The position numbers were made by a program, and so were the translations under genes. A stretch of 25,111 bases of DNA from JANRKT01 sp033763355 (GTDB lineage Bacteria; Bacteroidota; Bacteroidia; Chitinophagales; Chitinophagaceae), in NCBI GenBank assembly GCA_033763355.1, contig JANRKT010000072.1, positions 1 to 25,111 on the forward strand, read 5' to 3'. Numbering within the stretch: the first letter of the stretch is position 1; each line of letters begins with the position of its first letter. Of this stretch, positions 14,137 through 22,217 are shown piece by piece. The notes beneath the pieces were generated by a model. The model made no database searches. It worked only from the letters and a program-made list of their open reading frames with translations, and had not been told where the DNA came from.

Positions 14137-14898
14137 ATGAAACCGATGATTAAAACAGTGAATCCTAAGGCAGGAACACTTAAACAGACGAGCAATGCTG
14201 TGAGGAACAATGTAAAAAATGTTTCCAGAAAACTGATTGCCTTCGTTCTCATGCTGAGTTTAGCCCTTTCAAACATGGCGTTTGTGCAGGGTGACAGCCT
14301 TGAAAATGTTAACAATGAGAACGCCACAGCAAAAAACACAACAAAATTTGACACCTGTTGTGCAGTAACAAAAGCCGGCGTAACAGAGATTACCAGGCGC
14401 AAGGTTAAATTAGGCATGCCTTCTTCTAAAATGATACACAAGGCGGATAAGGAAGCCATTGAAAACCTGCTTACTTCATTGAAAAATGAGGGGGTAATTT
14501 ATCCTGTAACAGTTTTTGAAAAAGCTGATGCTGAAATTGTAAATAACTTCAGTACAGAAGGTAAAATTCAAATGCCTTCAGCAAATAACATCAGCAAAGC
14601 TGATACTGAAATGACAAGCCGCTTTAATGCAGCTTATGCAGTAAGCATGCCTTCAGTAAAAACAGTAAATACAGCCGATGAAAAAATAAACATCCTGTTT
14701 GCAGCTGAAAACATAAGTGTATTAAAAAATGATGTTGCCCAAAAAGCTGACCAGGAAATCAGCGGCAATTTCAGCAGGGTAAATAACCTTAAAATTAATA
14801 TGCCCTCACAGGTTGAGATTGTTAAGGCAGACGATGAGTCGCATAAAAACCTGATGAGCGAAAGTGCAGCAAACGTAGTTAAAACATCTTTAAAGTAA
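14137..14898 (+). CDS. Exported protein with six ~25-residue 'KAD' repeats, unknown function
   Basis: A 253-aa protein. Residues 1-32 are basic and polar, 33-50 hydrophobic (LIAFVLMLSLALSNMAFV): either a long signal peptide or a membrane anchor. An adjacent cysteine pair (DTCCAV) lies near 73-76. From about 93 to the end the protein is built of a repeat centred on K-A-D: KAD at 102, 129, 154, TAD at 179, KAD at 203 and 230 (intervals 27, 25, 25, 24, 27). The consensus is roughly I-x-K-A-D-x-E-I-x-x-x-F, followed about 10 residues later by I-x-M-P-S. The pattern predicts short amphipathic helix-loop units. I know no matching family. The start ATG 14137 is the first in frame. The gene has two strong promoters and a strong terminator, suggesting high, regulated expression. 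Confidence 0.82.
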   Translation: MKPMIKTVNPKAGTLKQTSNAVRNNVKNVSRKLIAFVLMLSLALSNMAFVQGDSLENVNNENATAKNTTKFDTCCAVTKAGVTEITRRKVKLGMPSSKMIHKADKEAIENLLTSLKNEGVIYPVTVFEKADAEIVNNFSTEGKIQMPSANNISKADTEMTSRFNAAYAVSMPSVKTVNTADEKINILFAAENISVLKNDVAQKADQEISGNFSRVNNLKINMPSQVEIVKADDESHKNLMSESAANVVKTSLK

Positions 14899-14937
14899 TC
14901 GGACAAAAATAATATAGCAGTTGGTTTTGGTTCAAAA

Positions 14938-14962
14938 GGCCCCGCTTAAAGCGGGGTTTTTT
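14938..14962 (+). terminator. Strong intrinsic terminator of the KAD-repeat gene
   Basis: CCCCGC(TT) at 14940-14947 pairs with (AA)GCGGGG at 14949-14956, followed by six T, then GTTTTT. Confidence 0.9.
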
Positions 14963-15072
14963 GTTTTTGGTATATCCTCTACTCTTTACCCTTTTTAAAA
15001 AATGAAGAATAAAATCCGGTCCGGGTCAGCATTTGTGTCCCCACAACCGCAGCGGCACAAAATTTTTCAATC

Positions 15073-15108
15073 CTAAAACCAAACTATCAACAGGGTCGTA
15101 CATATCTC
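15073..15108 (+). promoter_or_regulatory. Putative ECF-sigma promoter of the fasciclin gene
   Basis: CTAAAAC (15073-15079), exactly 17 nt, then CGTACATATCTC (15097-15108), ending 38 nt before the ATG at 15147. The same element with the same spacing lies before the first DUF4331 gene. The -10-like CGTA and the absence of TAnnTTTG suit an ECF sigma factor; this is inferred from the two-site match. Confidence 0.6.
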
Positions 15109-15146
15109 AAATCAAAAAAAATTAAACACACAAAAATCTAAAAGCA

Positions 15147-15710
15147 ATGAAAAAGATCCTGTTGATTATGGCCGGGGCATTCTTATTCGGTACAGTTAAT
15201 GCCCAGAGTTCTTCCAAAATGAGCAAACCCAAAGAAGTTGGCGGTGCACCAATGTATGCCACCAAAAACATTGTTGAAAATGCAGTGAATTCAAAAGACC
15301 ACACCACATTGGTTGCTGCTGTTAAAGCCGCAGGTTTGGTTGAAACTTTGCAAAGTGCAGGGCCGTTTACCGTTTTTGCACCCACCAATGCAGCTTTTGA
15401 CAAACTTCCCAAAGGCACAGTTGAAACGCTGGTGAAGCCTGAGAACAAAGCCGCATTAACTGGTATCCTCACCTACCATGTTATAGCAGGAAAGCTTGAT
15501 GCAAAAGAACTGGCAAAGAAAATTAAAGAAGGAAACGGCACTGCCATGCTTAAAACCGTTCAGGGTGGAACCATATGGGTGATGGCAAAAGGAAATAAAA
15601 TTATGCTGAAGGATGAAAAAGGCGGAATGGCAACTGTAACCATTAAAGATGTTTACCAGAGCAATGGAGTTATACATGTAATAGATGCAGTAGTTCTCCC
15701 TAAAAGCTAA
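15147..15710 (+). CDS. Secreted fasciclin (FAS1) domain protein
   Basis: A 187-aa protein. Signal peptide MKKILLIMAGAFLFGTVNAQ, then a short linker and a single FAS1 domain (about 40-186). FAS1 landmarks are visible: helix NSKDHTTLVAAVKAAGL, the H1 motif GPFTVFAPTNAAF (72-84), the YH-containing H2 motif YHVIAGKLDA (110-119), and the C-terminal SNGVIHVIDAVVLP strand. FAS1 domains mediate adhesion or protein-protein contacts in the envelope; a single-domain periplasmic form is common in bacteria and often sits in ECF-sigma-regulated loci. A terminator follows, so the next genes depend on read-through or another promoter. Confidence 0.93.
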   Translation: MKKILLIMAGAFLFGTVNAQSSSKMSKPKEVGGAPMYATKNIVENAVNSKDHTTLVAAVKAAGLVETLQSAGPFTVFAPTNAAFDKLPKGTVETLVKPENKAALTGILTYHVIAGKLDAKELAKKIKEGNGTAMLKTVQGGTIWVMAKGNKIMLKDEKGGMATVTIKDVYQSNGVIHVIDAVVLPKS

Positions 15711-15730
15711 TTTAAAATGAAAAATAAATC

Positions 15731-15759
15731 AGCCCCTCGAAATCCGCAGGGGCTTTTTT
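15731..15759 (+). terminator. Terminator after the fasciclin gene
   Basis: AGCCCCT (15731-15737) and AGGGGCT (15748-15754) with a 10-nt loop, followed by TTTTTA, only 20 nt before the cytochrome ATG. It probably makes the fasciclin mRNA the major product and lowers expression of the two genes behind it. Confidence 0.78.
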
Positions 15760-15778
15760 ATTCGTAATAGCTGTTTCT

Positions 15779-16441
15779 ATGAAAAAGATAATTCACAAAC
15801 ACCCGCTTGCCATCAGGTGGTTCCACTGGATCAACTTTCCCCTGCTCACCATCATGATATGGAGCGGCATGATGATATACTGGGCCAATGATGTGTATGA
15901 AATAAAAATTGGTGATGTGCTGCTCTTTAAATTTTTCCCGGAAACGTTTTATAAGACACTTAACATATCATTTCGTCTTGCCGAAGGAATGGCATTTCAC
16001 TTTGTATTCATGTGGCTCTTTATACTTAACGGTATTTTATATGTGGCTTACACATTCATCTCCGGGCAATGGCGGGATTTATTACCCAATAAATCTTCCA
16101 TTACCGAAGCATGGCAGGTTTTATTACACGACCTGCGGATAAAAAAAACAGCGCCTCCTGCTAAAAAATATAACGGTGCACAACGCATTGCCTACACTAT
16201 GATTATTATAATGGGCATGGGTTCAGTAATAACAGGATTTGCCATATACAAGCCCACACAAATGGGGTGGCTCTGCAGTTTGTGCGGGGGTTATGAAGCG
16301 GCAAGGGCAGAGCATTTTATCCTCACCATCGGTTATGTACTCTTTTTCCTTATACACATCATCCAGGTTATAAAAGCAGGATGGAACAATTTCCGTGCAA
16401 TGATAGCAGGCTTTGAGGTTATAAATGAAAAGAACATTTAA
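15779..16441 (+). CDS. b-type cytochrome membrane subunit (cytochrome b561 domain)
   Basis: A 220-aa inner-membrane protein with four hydrophobic segments at about 17-36, 72-92, 137-156 and 180-198. It starts HPLAIRWFHWINF, the usual opening of the cytochrome b561 / formate-dehydrogenase-gamma-like family. Candidate haem-ligand histidines are H16, H74, H179 and H193, enough for two haems. A CSLC pair (166-169) is present before the third histidine. Such subunits exchange electrons between quinol and a partner oxidoreductase. The partner is almost surely the molybdoprotein that begins 10 nt downstream. Start ATG 15779 follows the fasciclin terminator closely. Confidence 0.88.
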   Translation: MKKIIHKHPLAIRWFHWINFPLLTIMIWSGMMIYWANDVYEIKIGDVLLFKFFPETFYKTLNISFRLAEGMAFHFVFMWLFILNGILYVAYTFISGQWRDLLPNKSSITEAWQVLLHDLRIKKTAPPAKKYNGAQRIAYTMIIIMGMGSVITGFAIYKPTQMGWLCSLCGGYEAARAEHFILTIGYVLFFLIHIIQVIKAGWNNFRAMIAGFEVINEKNI

Positions 16442-16451
16442 AAATAAATAA

Positions 16452-17243
16452 ATGAAAAAGATATTGAAGTTATTAACTGCTGGCAAAGCAGGCCTCAGCA
16501 CAGAACAGGTTATTTTACGAAAAACTATATTTTCTTTTACCGTATTTATCCTGCTGATTGGCTTAGCCGCTGCAGGCTGGAACATGCTTTTGCAGCAGCC
16601 GCTTGACGGGGGAATACGCGGTGGCATCCAGGAGCCATTGCGAAAAGGATTAAATATCAATGAGAAAATTTTTACAGGGTATTTTGACAGCAGCAGGCTG
16701 GTAAAAGAATATCCTTTAAGCAAAGCAGCAAAAAATGTAAGGGTAAACGGGGATGTGGGGCTGAGCGAAGATTTTTTTGATCCGGCAGAATGGAAACTGC
16801 AGGTAATAAAAAGTAACGGGGATACATTATTCATACCCATTGAAGAAATAAAACAGTTGCCTAAAACAGATGTGAACTTTAATTTTAAATGTATTGAAGG
16901 ATGGAGCCAGGTAACGCACTGGGGCGGCGTAAAGTTTTCAGATTTTATACAGAAGTACAGGCTTTACAATGAAATTTCACAGAAATATGCCGGTATGAGC
17001 ACTCCGGATGAAGAATATTACGTGGGCATTGATATGCCCAGCATCATGCACCCCCAAACCATACTTTGTTATGAGATGAATGGTAAACCGCTGCCCATGA
17101 ACCAGGGGTTCCCCCTCAGGCTTATTATTCCTGTTAAATACGGCATCAAACATCTTAAGCGGATTGGCAGCATTTACTTCAGCAATGCCAAACCCGCAGA
17201 TTACTGGGCAGAAAGGGGATATGATTACCATGCGGGCCTGTAA
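16452..17243 (+). CDS. Membrane-anchored molybdopterin-dependent oxidoreductase (sulfite oxidase/MsrP fold)
   Basis: A 263-aa protein. The N-terminus (1-25) is basic and polar, followed by one transmembrane helix (about 26-44). The rest is a sulfite-oxidase-fold molybdopterin domain. Cys147 in FKCIEGWSQVTHWGGVKFSD is the expected molybdenum ligand, and GFPLRLIIPVKYGIKHLK (219-236) is the conserved cofactor-binding segment. Together with the cytochrome b upstream (10-nt gap) it resembles MsrP/MsrQ, which reduces periplasmic methionine sulfoxide with quinol electrons; substrate here is not shown. A classical Tat twin-arginine is absent (LRKTIFSF instead), which is unusual for a cofactor-loaded exported enzyme. 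The dimerisation domain of true sulfite oxidases is lacking. Confidence 0.88.
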   Translation: MKKILKLLTAGKAGLSTEQVILRKTIFSFTVFILLIGLAAAGWNMLLQQPLDGGIRGGIQEPLRKGLNINEKIFTGYFDSSRLVKEYPLSKAAKNVRVNGDVGLSEDFFDPAEWKLQVIKSNGDTLFIPIEEIKQLPKTDVNFNFKCIEGWSQVTHWGGVKFSDFIQKYRLYNEISQKYAGMSTPDEEYYVGIDMPSIMHPQTILCYEMNGKPLPMNQGFPLRLIIPVKYGIKHLKRIGSIYFSNAKPADYWAERGYDYHAGL

Positions 17244-17268
17244 TTTCCTTTTAAAATTTCCTGCTGTT

Positions 17269-17304
17269 CTAAAACTGTAACAACATCTGCATCGTAAGTA
17301 TCTC
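17269..17304 (+). promoter_or_regulatory. Putative ECF-sigma promoter of the DUF4331 operon
   Basis: CTAAAAC (17269-17275), 17 nt, then CGTAAGTATCTC (17293-17304), ending 40 nt before the ATG at 17345. It matches the fasciclin element at 7/7 and 10/12 positions with the same spacer, which argues for one shared regulator. Confidence 0.6.
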
Positions 17305-17344
17305 CGATAAACAAAAAATATTTACCAGGTTAAAATTCTTTAAA

Positions 17345-18001
17345 ATGAAAAAAGGAAAAATTCTTCTTACTGTTCTGGCAGCGGGAATTACCATAGGTAG
17401 TATCCTTTATGCAGCAGATCACATTGATTCACCTGCTGTAACCGGCGCCACAACAGACATTACGGATGTTTATGTATTCCGCGGGCAGGACGTCAACAAC
17501 ATGGTATTTGTTGCTAATACACAGGGCTTAATGTCACCGGCTGCAACAGGCAGTGCACAATTTGACGCAAATACTTTAATTGAGTTCAATATTGACAACA
17601 ACAACGACAATATTGAAGACCTCGTTATCCAGTGCATTTTTGACGGCGGCAAAATGAAAGTGTATGGCCCTGTTAAACCAACTGCTACAGGAACACGCAG
17701 CCAGCTGGAAGGTTCTGCTAAAGCAGAAGTTGCTGTTACAGCTTATGGCGCTGCTTCACCCAATATTGGAAACGGAAACGGCATCAAAGTATTTGCAGGG
17801 CCCCGTGATGACCCCTTCTTCTTTGATTTAAACCAGTTTAAAAAAGTAATTGCCGGAACGGCAACGAGCTTCAACAATCCCGGTGCCGATACATTTGCAG
17901 GCACCAATGTACTTAGCGTTGTAGTGGAAGTACCCAAATCTCAACTGGGCGCCACAACCGGAAAAATCAATGTATGGCTTGAAACCAAAAAGAAAGTTTA
18001 A
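17345..18001 (+). CDS. DUF4331 protein, N-terminal half
   Basis: A 218-aa exported protein: signal peptide to about residue 24 (LLTVLAAGITIGSILYAA), then the family-typical opening ADHIDSPAVTGATTDITDVYVFRG. DUF4331 proteins normally run 400-500 residues in one chain. This one covers only the first half, ending WLETKKKV, and the gene that follows encodes the second half. FAGPRDDPFFFDLNQF is another recognisable family segment (the GPRDDPFF motif). Function of the family is unknown; it occurs in envelope loci, often with TPR lipoproteins and TonB-dependent receptors. The gene is preceded by the putative ECF promoter and followed by a 30-bp gap. Confidence 0.88.
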   Translation: MKKGKILLTVLAAGITIGSILYAADHIDSPAVTGATTDITDVYVFRGQDVNNMVFVANTQGLMSPAATGSAQFDANTLIEFNIDNNNDNIEDLVIQCIFDGGKMKVYGPVKPTATGTRSQLEGSAKAEVAVTAYGAASPNIGNGNGIKVFAGPRDDPFFFDLNQFKKVIAGTATSFNNPGADTFAGTNVLSVVVEVPKSQLGATTGKINVWLETKKKV

Positions 18002-18031
18002 TTCTTCCATTCATTTTAAAAACAAAGTATC

Positions 18032-18556
18032 ATGACAAATAAATTCAGAAATATGATGGTTGCGGCAATTGCTGTTTCAGCAATAGGTGCTGCTTCATGT
18101 AAAAAAGATAAAGACCCGCAACCTGTAGTTTATTACGAGCAACAGGACCAGATGGCAAGGCCCGCAATCAACACAGTATTTGTTGATGCTTCCGAAAAAG
18201 ACAAATTCAATACCACGGTTCCTTCGCAACAGGGGGCAATGTTCAACAGTAAGTTCAAAGCCAAATTAGCGGCATTCGGATATACCTCAAATATACTTGG
18301 CCTTAATGCAGATGCATTTGCAGGTGTTTTATCCACAGATGTACTCAATGCTTCAACCACAGCGCCCACTACATTTTATGATGGCACCAATGTGCTGACA
18401 GGCCGTGCACTGGCAGATGATGTAATTGATGTGGAACTGATACTGATCTTTGGAGGGGCTGCAGGTTCATCAAATCCGGGCCTTACCAGCGACCGTGTAA
18501 ATGCAAACGACAAGGCATTTCTCGCTGCATTTCCTTACCTGGCAAGTCCTCATTAA
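18032..18556 (+). CDS. DUF4331 protein, C-terminal half, as a separate lipoprotein
   Basis: A 174-aa protein with its own lipoprotein signal (lipobox GAASC, Cys23, followed by KKDKDPQP). Residues 40-174 match the second half of DUF4331: QMARPAINTVFV, ASEKDKFNTTVPSQQ, TGRALADDVIDVELILIFGG, and the typical end VNANDKAFLAAFPYLASPH. Having its own export signal and an intact start means it is not a simple frameshift remnant of the preceding gene. The two products probably assemble in the periplasm or at a membrane. A hairpin separates it from the TPR gene. Confidence 0.85.
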   Translation: MTNKFRNMMVAAIAVSAIGAASCKKDKDPQPVVYYEQQDQMARPAINTVFVDASEKDKFNTTVPSQQGAMFNSKFKAKLAAFGYTSNILGLNADAFAGVLSTDVLNASTTAPTTFYDGTNVLTGRALADDVIDVELILIFGGAAGSSNPGLTSDRVNANDKAFLAAFPYLASPH

Positions 18557-18574
18557 ACACAGCACATCATACAG

Positions 18575-18602
18575 GCGGAGGATGTTATCCTCCGCTTTAC
18601 TT
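18575..18602 (+). terminator. Intercistronic hairpin / partial terminator
   Basis: A 9-bp perfect stem GCGGAGGAT (18575-18583) / ATCCTCCGC (18587-18595) with a 3-nt loop, followed by TTTACTTT. The T tract is imperfect, so partial termination or mRNA-end protection of the DUF4331 messages is likely. Confidence 0.65.
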
Positions 18603-18629
18603 TCCCGCTTTATACCAAAAATAAAAATT

Positions 18630-19943
18630 ATGAAACGCCTGTATTATTATACAGCATTTACCTTGCTTTTTCTCATAAACAGCTGCAGCAATCAAACAAA
18701 TGAAGCTGTTGTACATGCAGCTGATTATGAAAAAAATTTTACTTCCGGCCACAACAGCGGGCACAAAACAGAAATTGAAAAGGATCTGTTGTTCTGGAAA
18801 GAAAGGCTTGCAAAGGACACCGGCGACCTTTCTGCAAAAATAAAAATTGCCGGCCTGCACAGCAGGCGTTTTCAATATTCAGGAAATATTAATGATGTCC
18901 ATCAGTCAGACAGTTTATACAACATCTGCAATATTATTCAGAAAAAATTTTCTTCATCGGTTTACCGTTCCCTTGCTGCCAATGCAGTAACGCAACACCG
19001 CTTCAGGCTTGCACAATCTTTCCTGGACAGCGCTTTGAGGATGGGAGATGACAAGTACCTTTCGCTGCTGCAGCAGTTTGATGTGGCCCTGGAACTGGGC
19101 AATAATTTACTTGCACATGAAGTACTCAACAGCACAAAAAACAAAAACAGTTTTGAATACCTGATACGTGAAGCCAAATGGCTTGACCACCACAAAGGCA
19201 ACCTTGATGCAGCAATTATAAGCATGGAAAAGGCCCTTGAACAAATAAAGCACAGCGAAAACAAAAACCTACTCTGCTGGGCAACGGCCAATCTTGCAGA
19301 CATGTATGGTCATGCCAACAGGTATGAAGACTCATACAAAGCTTATCTCTCAGTTATTGAAAAAGACCATGCTTACTATCATGCATGGAAAGGTATTGCA
19401 TGGCTTGCATTTTCACACGACAGGAATTATAATGAAGCAAAAAGGATATTAAACTATCTCAGAGGGCAGCACCCTATTCCCGATTATGAGTTGCTGCTTG
19501 CCGAAATAGCCGGGGCCGAAAAGGACGGAGAACTGAAGAACGATTACCTCAAATCATTTACAGCTAAAGTATCAGCCAGCAGCTATGGCGATATGTACAG
19601 CAAATACCTTTTTGATATTTATACCAATGAATGGAATGAATATGACAAGGCCCTGGAAATTGCACTAACCGAAGTAAAAAACAGGCCAACAGCAGAATCT
19701 TATACTCTTTTAAGCATGGCTTATTATAAAAAAGGAGATACACAGAAAGCATTTGACATTGCAAAGCAATATGTAGAGAACAGAACTTTTGAACCCGGCG
19801 CCCTTTACCTGCTTGGCATTTTATACCATGCAAAAGGCAATACGCCTATTGCAAAAAAATATTTTAAGGAATGCAGTAACAGCAGTTTTGAACTGGGGCC
19901 TGCTGTTTCACAAGAGATCAGCAAATATATTTCACGCAGTTAA
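18630..19943 (+). CDS. TPR-repeat lipoprotein
   Basis: A 437-aa protein. The start at ATG 18630 gives MKRLYYYTAFTLLFLINSC, a lipoprotein signal with Cys at 19; the frame is open back into the preceding gene but that would destroy the signal. The mature protein is entirely helical with tetratricopeptide-like pairs: RFRLAQSFLDSALRMGD, GNLDAAIISMEKALEQI, NRYEDSYKAYLSVIEKD, YNEAKRILNYLRGQHP, EYDKALEIALTEVKNRP, GDTQKAFDIAKQYVENR and GNTPIAKKYFKECSNSS. It should act as a scaffold in the periplasm for its neighbours. It is followed after 9 nt by the TonB-dependent receptor, so the two are co-transcribed. DUF4331-TPR adjacency is a recurrent arrangement in Bacteroidota as I recall. Confidence 0.9.
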   Translation: MKRLYYYTAFTLLFLINSCSNQTNEAVVHAADYEKNFTSGHNSGHKTEIEKDLLFWKERLAKDTGDLSAKIKIAGLHSRRFQYSGNINDVHQSDSLYNICNIIQKKFSSSVYRSLAANAVTQHRFRLAQSFLDSALRMGDDKYLSLLQQFDVALELGNNLLAHEVLNSTKNKNSFEYLIREAKWLDHHKGNLDAAIISMEKALEQIKHSENKNLLCWATANLADMYGHANRYEDSYKAYLSVIEKDHAYYHAWKGIAWLAFSHDRNYNEAKRILNYLRGQHPIPDYELLLAEIAGAEKDGELKNDYLKSFTAKVSASSYGDMYSKYLFDIYTNEWNEYDKALEIALTEVKNRPTAESYTLLSMAYYKKGDTQKAFDIAKQYVENRTFEPGALYLLGILYHAKGNTPIAKKYFKECSNSSFELGPAVSQEISKYISRS

Positions 19944-19952
19944 TAAGGAAAT

Positions 19953-22187
19953 ATGTTAAGGATACTGTTTACCTGCATCATTATCCTGGCCTGTGTTTCA
20001 CCAGGGTTTTCGCAGCAATTGTACAAACTCAGGGTAATTGATGAAAAAACTGCTGAACCAATTGAAGCGGCAACTGTGAAACTGCTTCCTTCAGGCACAA
20101 CAACGGTTAGTGATAAACTGGGTAACTGTATTGTAAAAAGCACAGGAGATACTGTATATATAATGGTATCCTCCATTGGCTATAAAAGTGAAATGATAAA
20201 TATCGCAGGGGCTACATCATCCGTAACCATACAACTCAAACAGGGCATTCTTGACCTGAATGAACTGGTAATAAGCCCAGCTTCATCTTCCTTCCGCTTC
20301 AATACCATAAGCAAAATTGATTTAAACACCCGGCCGGTAAAATCATCACAGGAACTGCTGCGGACTGTGCCGGGTTTGTTTATTGCACAACACCAGGGCG
20401 GCGGCAAAGCGGAACAGATTTTTTTAAGGGGCTTTGACATTGATCACGGAACCGATATCAGCATCAGTGTTGACGGTCTGCCGGTTAATATGGTATCGCA
20501 TGCACATGGCCAGGGTTATGCCGACCTTCACTTTGTTATTCCTGAACTGGTAAAAAACATTGATTATGGCAAAGGGCCTTATTATGCCGGTTATGGCAAC
20601 TTTAATACCGCCGGTTATGTAAACCTGCAAACTATTAATAAGCTTGACAAAAACAGGATACAGGTTGAAGCGGGCCAGTTCAATACATTCCGTTCATTGG
20701 TAATGATGAACCTTTTGAATAAAAACAACAGCAGGCAAAACGCCTATGTAGCAGGTGAATTTTTATATTCTGACGGGCCTTTCAAAAGTCCGCAGCATTT
20801 TAACCGGTTCAATATACTTGGCAAGTACAATCTAAACATCAATTCAGATAATAATTTATCGCTTACTATTTCCACTTTCAGCAGTAAATGGAATGCATCG
20901 GGGCAGGTACCGGACAGAACAGTAGCAAGTGGTATGATTGACCGCTTCGGAGCTATTGATGACACAGAAGGAGGGAATACAAAAAGAACAAATGCAGCTA
21001 TCAGATTAACGAGTAAGCTGCGAAATGATGCAACAATCGAAAATCAACTTTTTTACAGCCGCTATCATTTCAACCTGTACTCCAATTTTACTTTTTTTCT
21101 AAATGACCCTATAAACGGCGACCAGATTAAACAAAGAGAGGGCAGAAATATATGGGGATACAATGGCATGTATTCCCAACAAAAAGAATGGAAGGGCTGG
21201 CAAATCAACAGCACAAAAGGAATTGGTTTCCGTTATGACCAGACAGGCAACAGCGAATTATCTCACACTTTAAATAAAAATACCACGCTGCAGGAAATAC
21301 AAAGAGGGGATATAAATGAGCTTAATGCTTTTGCATATACTGATGAAAAAATACAAAAGGGGAACTGGCTGTTTAACCCGGGTATCAGGTTTGACTATTT
21401 TCATTTCACATATACTGATAAGCTTAACCCCCAACTGCCACGCCAGGCAAAATCAATCCTCAGCCCCAAACTCAATATAGAGTACACTATCAGCAAGTCG
21501 CTGCAGGCCTATGTTAAAACAGGCAAAGGCTTCCATTCAAATGACACACGTGTTGTTGTGGCCAGTTCAGGTAAAGAAATTTTACCTGCCGCATATGGAG
21601 CAGATTTGGGTATTGTGTGGAAACCTCTTTCCGGTTTACTTATTAATTCCGCATTGTGGTACCTGCACCTGCAACAGGAATTTGTTTATGTGGGGGATGA
21701 AGGCATTGTTGAACCAGGTGGGAAAACCCGGAGGTACGGTCTTGATGTATCTGCACGTTACCAGTTCAGCAAACACTTGTTTGCCGATGCAGACTGGAAT
21801 TTCTCAAGGGCAAGGAGTATTGAAGGTGCAAAAGGGAAAAATTTTATACCCCTTGCCCCCACCCTCACCAGCACCGGCGGCATCAGTTACAAAACTGCAA
21901 CGGGATTAAACGGCAGCCTTCGCTACAGGTACATTAAAGACAGGTCTGCCAATGAAGACAATTCTGTAACTGCAAAAGGGTATTTGATAAGCGACCTGGC
22001 CCTGAACTATACGCAACAGCAATATGAAGCGGGTATTGTGATTGAAAACATCTTTAACACAAAATGGAACGAAGCGCAGTTTGAAACCACATCAAGATTA
22101 AAAAATGAACCGCAACCTGTAACAGAGCTTCATTATACACCCGGGGTACCGTTCTTTTTAAAAGCAAGAGTTGCCTTCTTTTTTTAA
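19953..22187 (+). CDS. TonB-dependent receptor
   Basis: A 744-aa outer-membrane protein. Signal peptide MLRILFTCIIILACVSPGFSQ; a carboxypeptidase-like regulatory domain at about 22-105 (LRVIDEKTAEPIEAATVKLL); plug at about 120-225; barrel strands to the terminal aromatic residue (VAFFF). The plug carries the distinctive segment FLRGFDIDHGTDISISVDGLP followed by NMVSHAHGQGYADLHF, rich in His and Asp and typical of a subgroup of receptors. His-rich plugs suggest a metal or metal-complex ligand, but that is inference. Start is ATG 19953, 9 nt after the TPR stop. No strong terminator follows. Confidence 0.93.
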   Translation: MLRILFTCIIILACVSPGFSQQLYKLRVIDEKTAEPIEAATVKLLPSGTTTVSDKLGNCIVKSTGDTVYIMVSSIGYKSEMINIAGATSSVTIQLKQGILDLNELVISPASSSFRFNTISKIDLNTRPVKSSQELLRTVPGLFIAQHQGGGKAEQIFLRGFDIDHGTDISISVDGLPVNMVSHAHGQGYADLHFVIPELVKNIDYGKGPYYAGYGNFNTAGYVNLQTINKLDKNRIQVEAGQFNTFRSLVMMNLLNKNNSRQNAYVAGEFLYSDGPFKSPQHFNRFNILGKYNLNINSDNNLSLTISTFSSKWNASGQVPDRTVASGMIDRFGAIDDTEGGNTKRTNAAIRLTSKLRNDATIENQLFYSRYHFNLYSNFTFFLNDPINGDQIKQREGRNIWGYNGMYSQQKEWKGWQINSTKGIGFRYDQTGNSELSHTLNKNTTLQEIQRGDINELNAFAYTDEKIQKGNWLFNPGIRFDYFHFTYTDKLNPQLPRQAKSILSPKLNIEYTISKSLQAYVKTGKGFHSNDTRVVVASSGKEILPAAYGADLGIVWKPLSGLLINSALWYLHLQQEFVYVGDEGIVEPGGKTRRYGLDVSARYQFSKHLFADADWNFSRARSIEGAKGKNFIPLAPTLTSTGGISYKTATGLNGSLRYRYIKDRSANEDNSVTAKGYLISDLALNYTQQQYEAGIVIENIFNTKWNEAQFETTSRLKNEPQPVTELHYTPGVPFFLKARVAFFF

Positions 22188-22217
22188 GCAAAGAACAAAC
22201 ACAGGATAATCTTACTA

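Noticed and set aside
17345..18556. Frameshift pseudogene explanation for the two DUF4331 genes
   Set aside because: The second gene has its own start and a complete lipoprotein signal, and the first has a proper stop, with a normal 30-bp intergenic gap.
18501..18629. N-terminal extension of the TPR lipoprotein frame into the DUF4331 gene
   Set aside because: It would bury the lipoprotein signal and cross an intercistronic hairpin; the ATG at 18630 fits much better.
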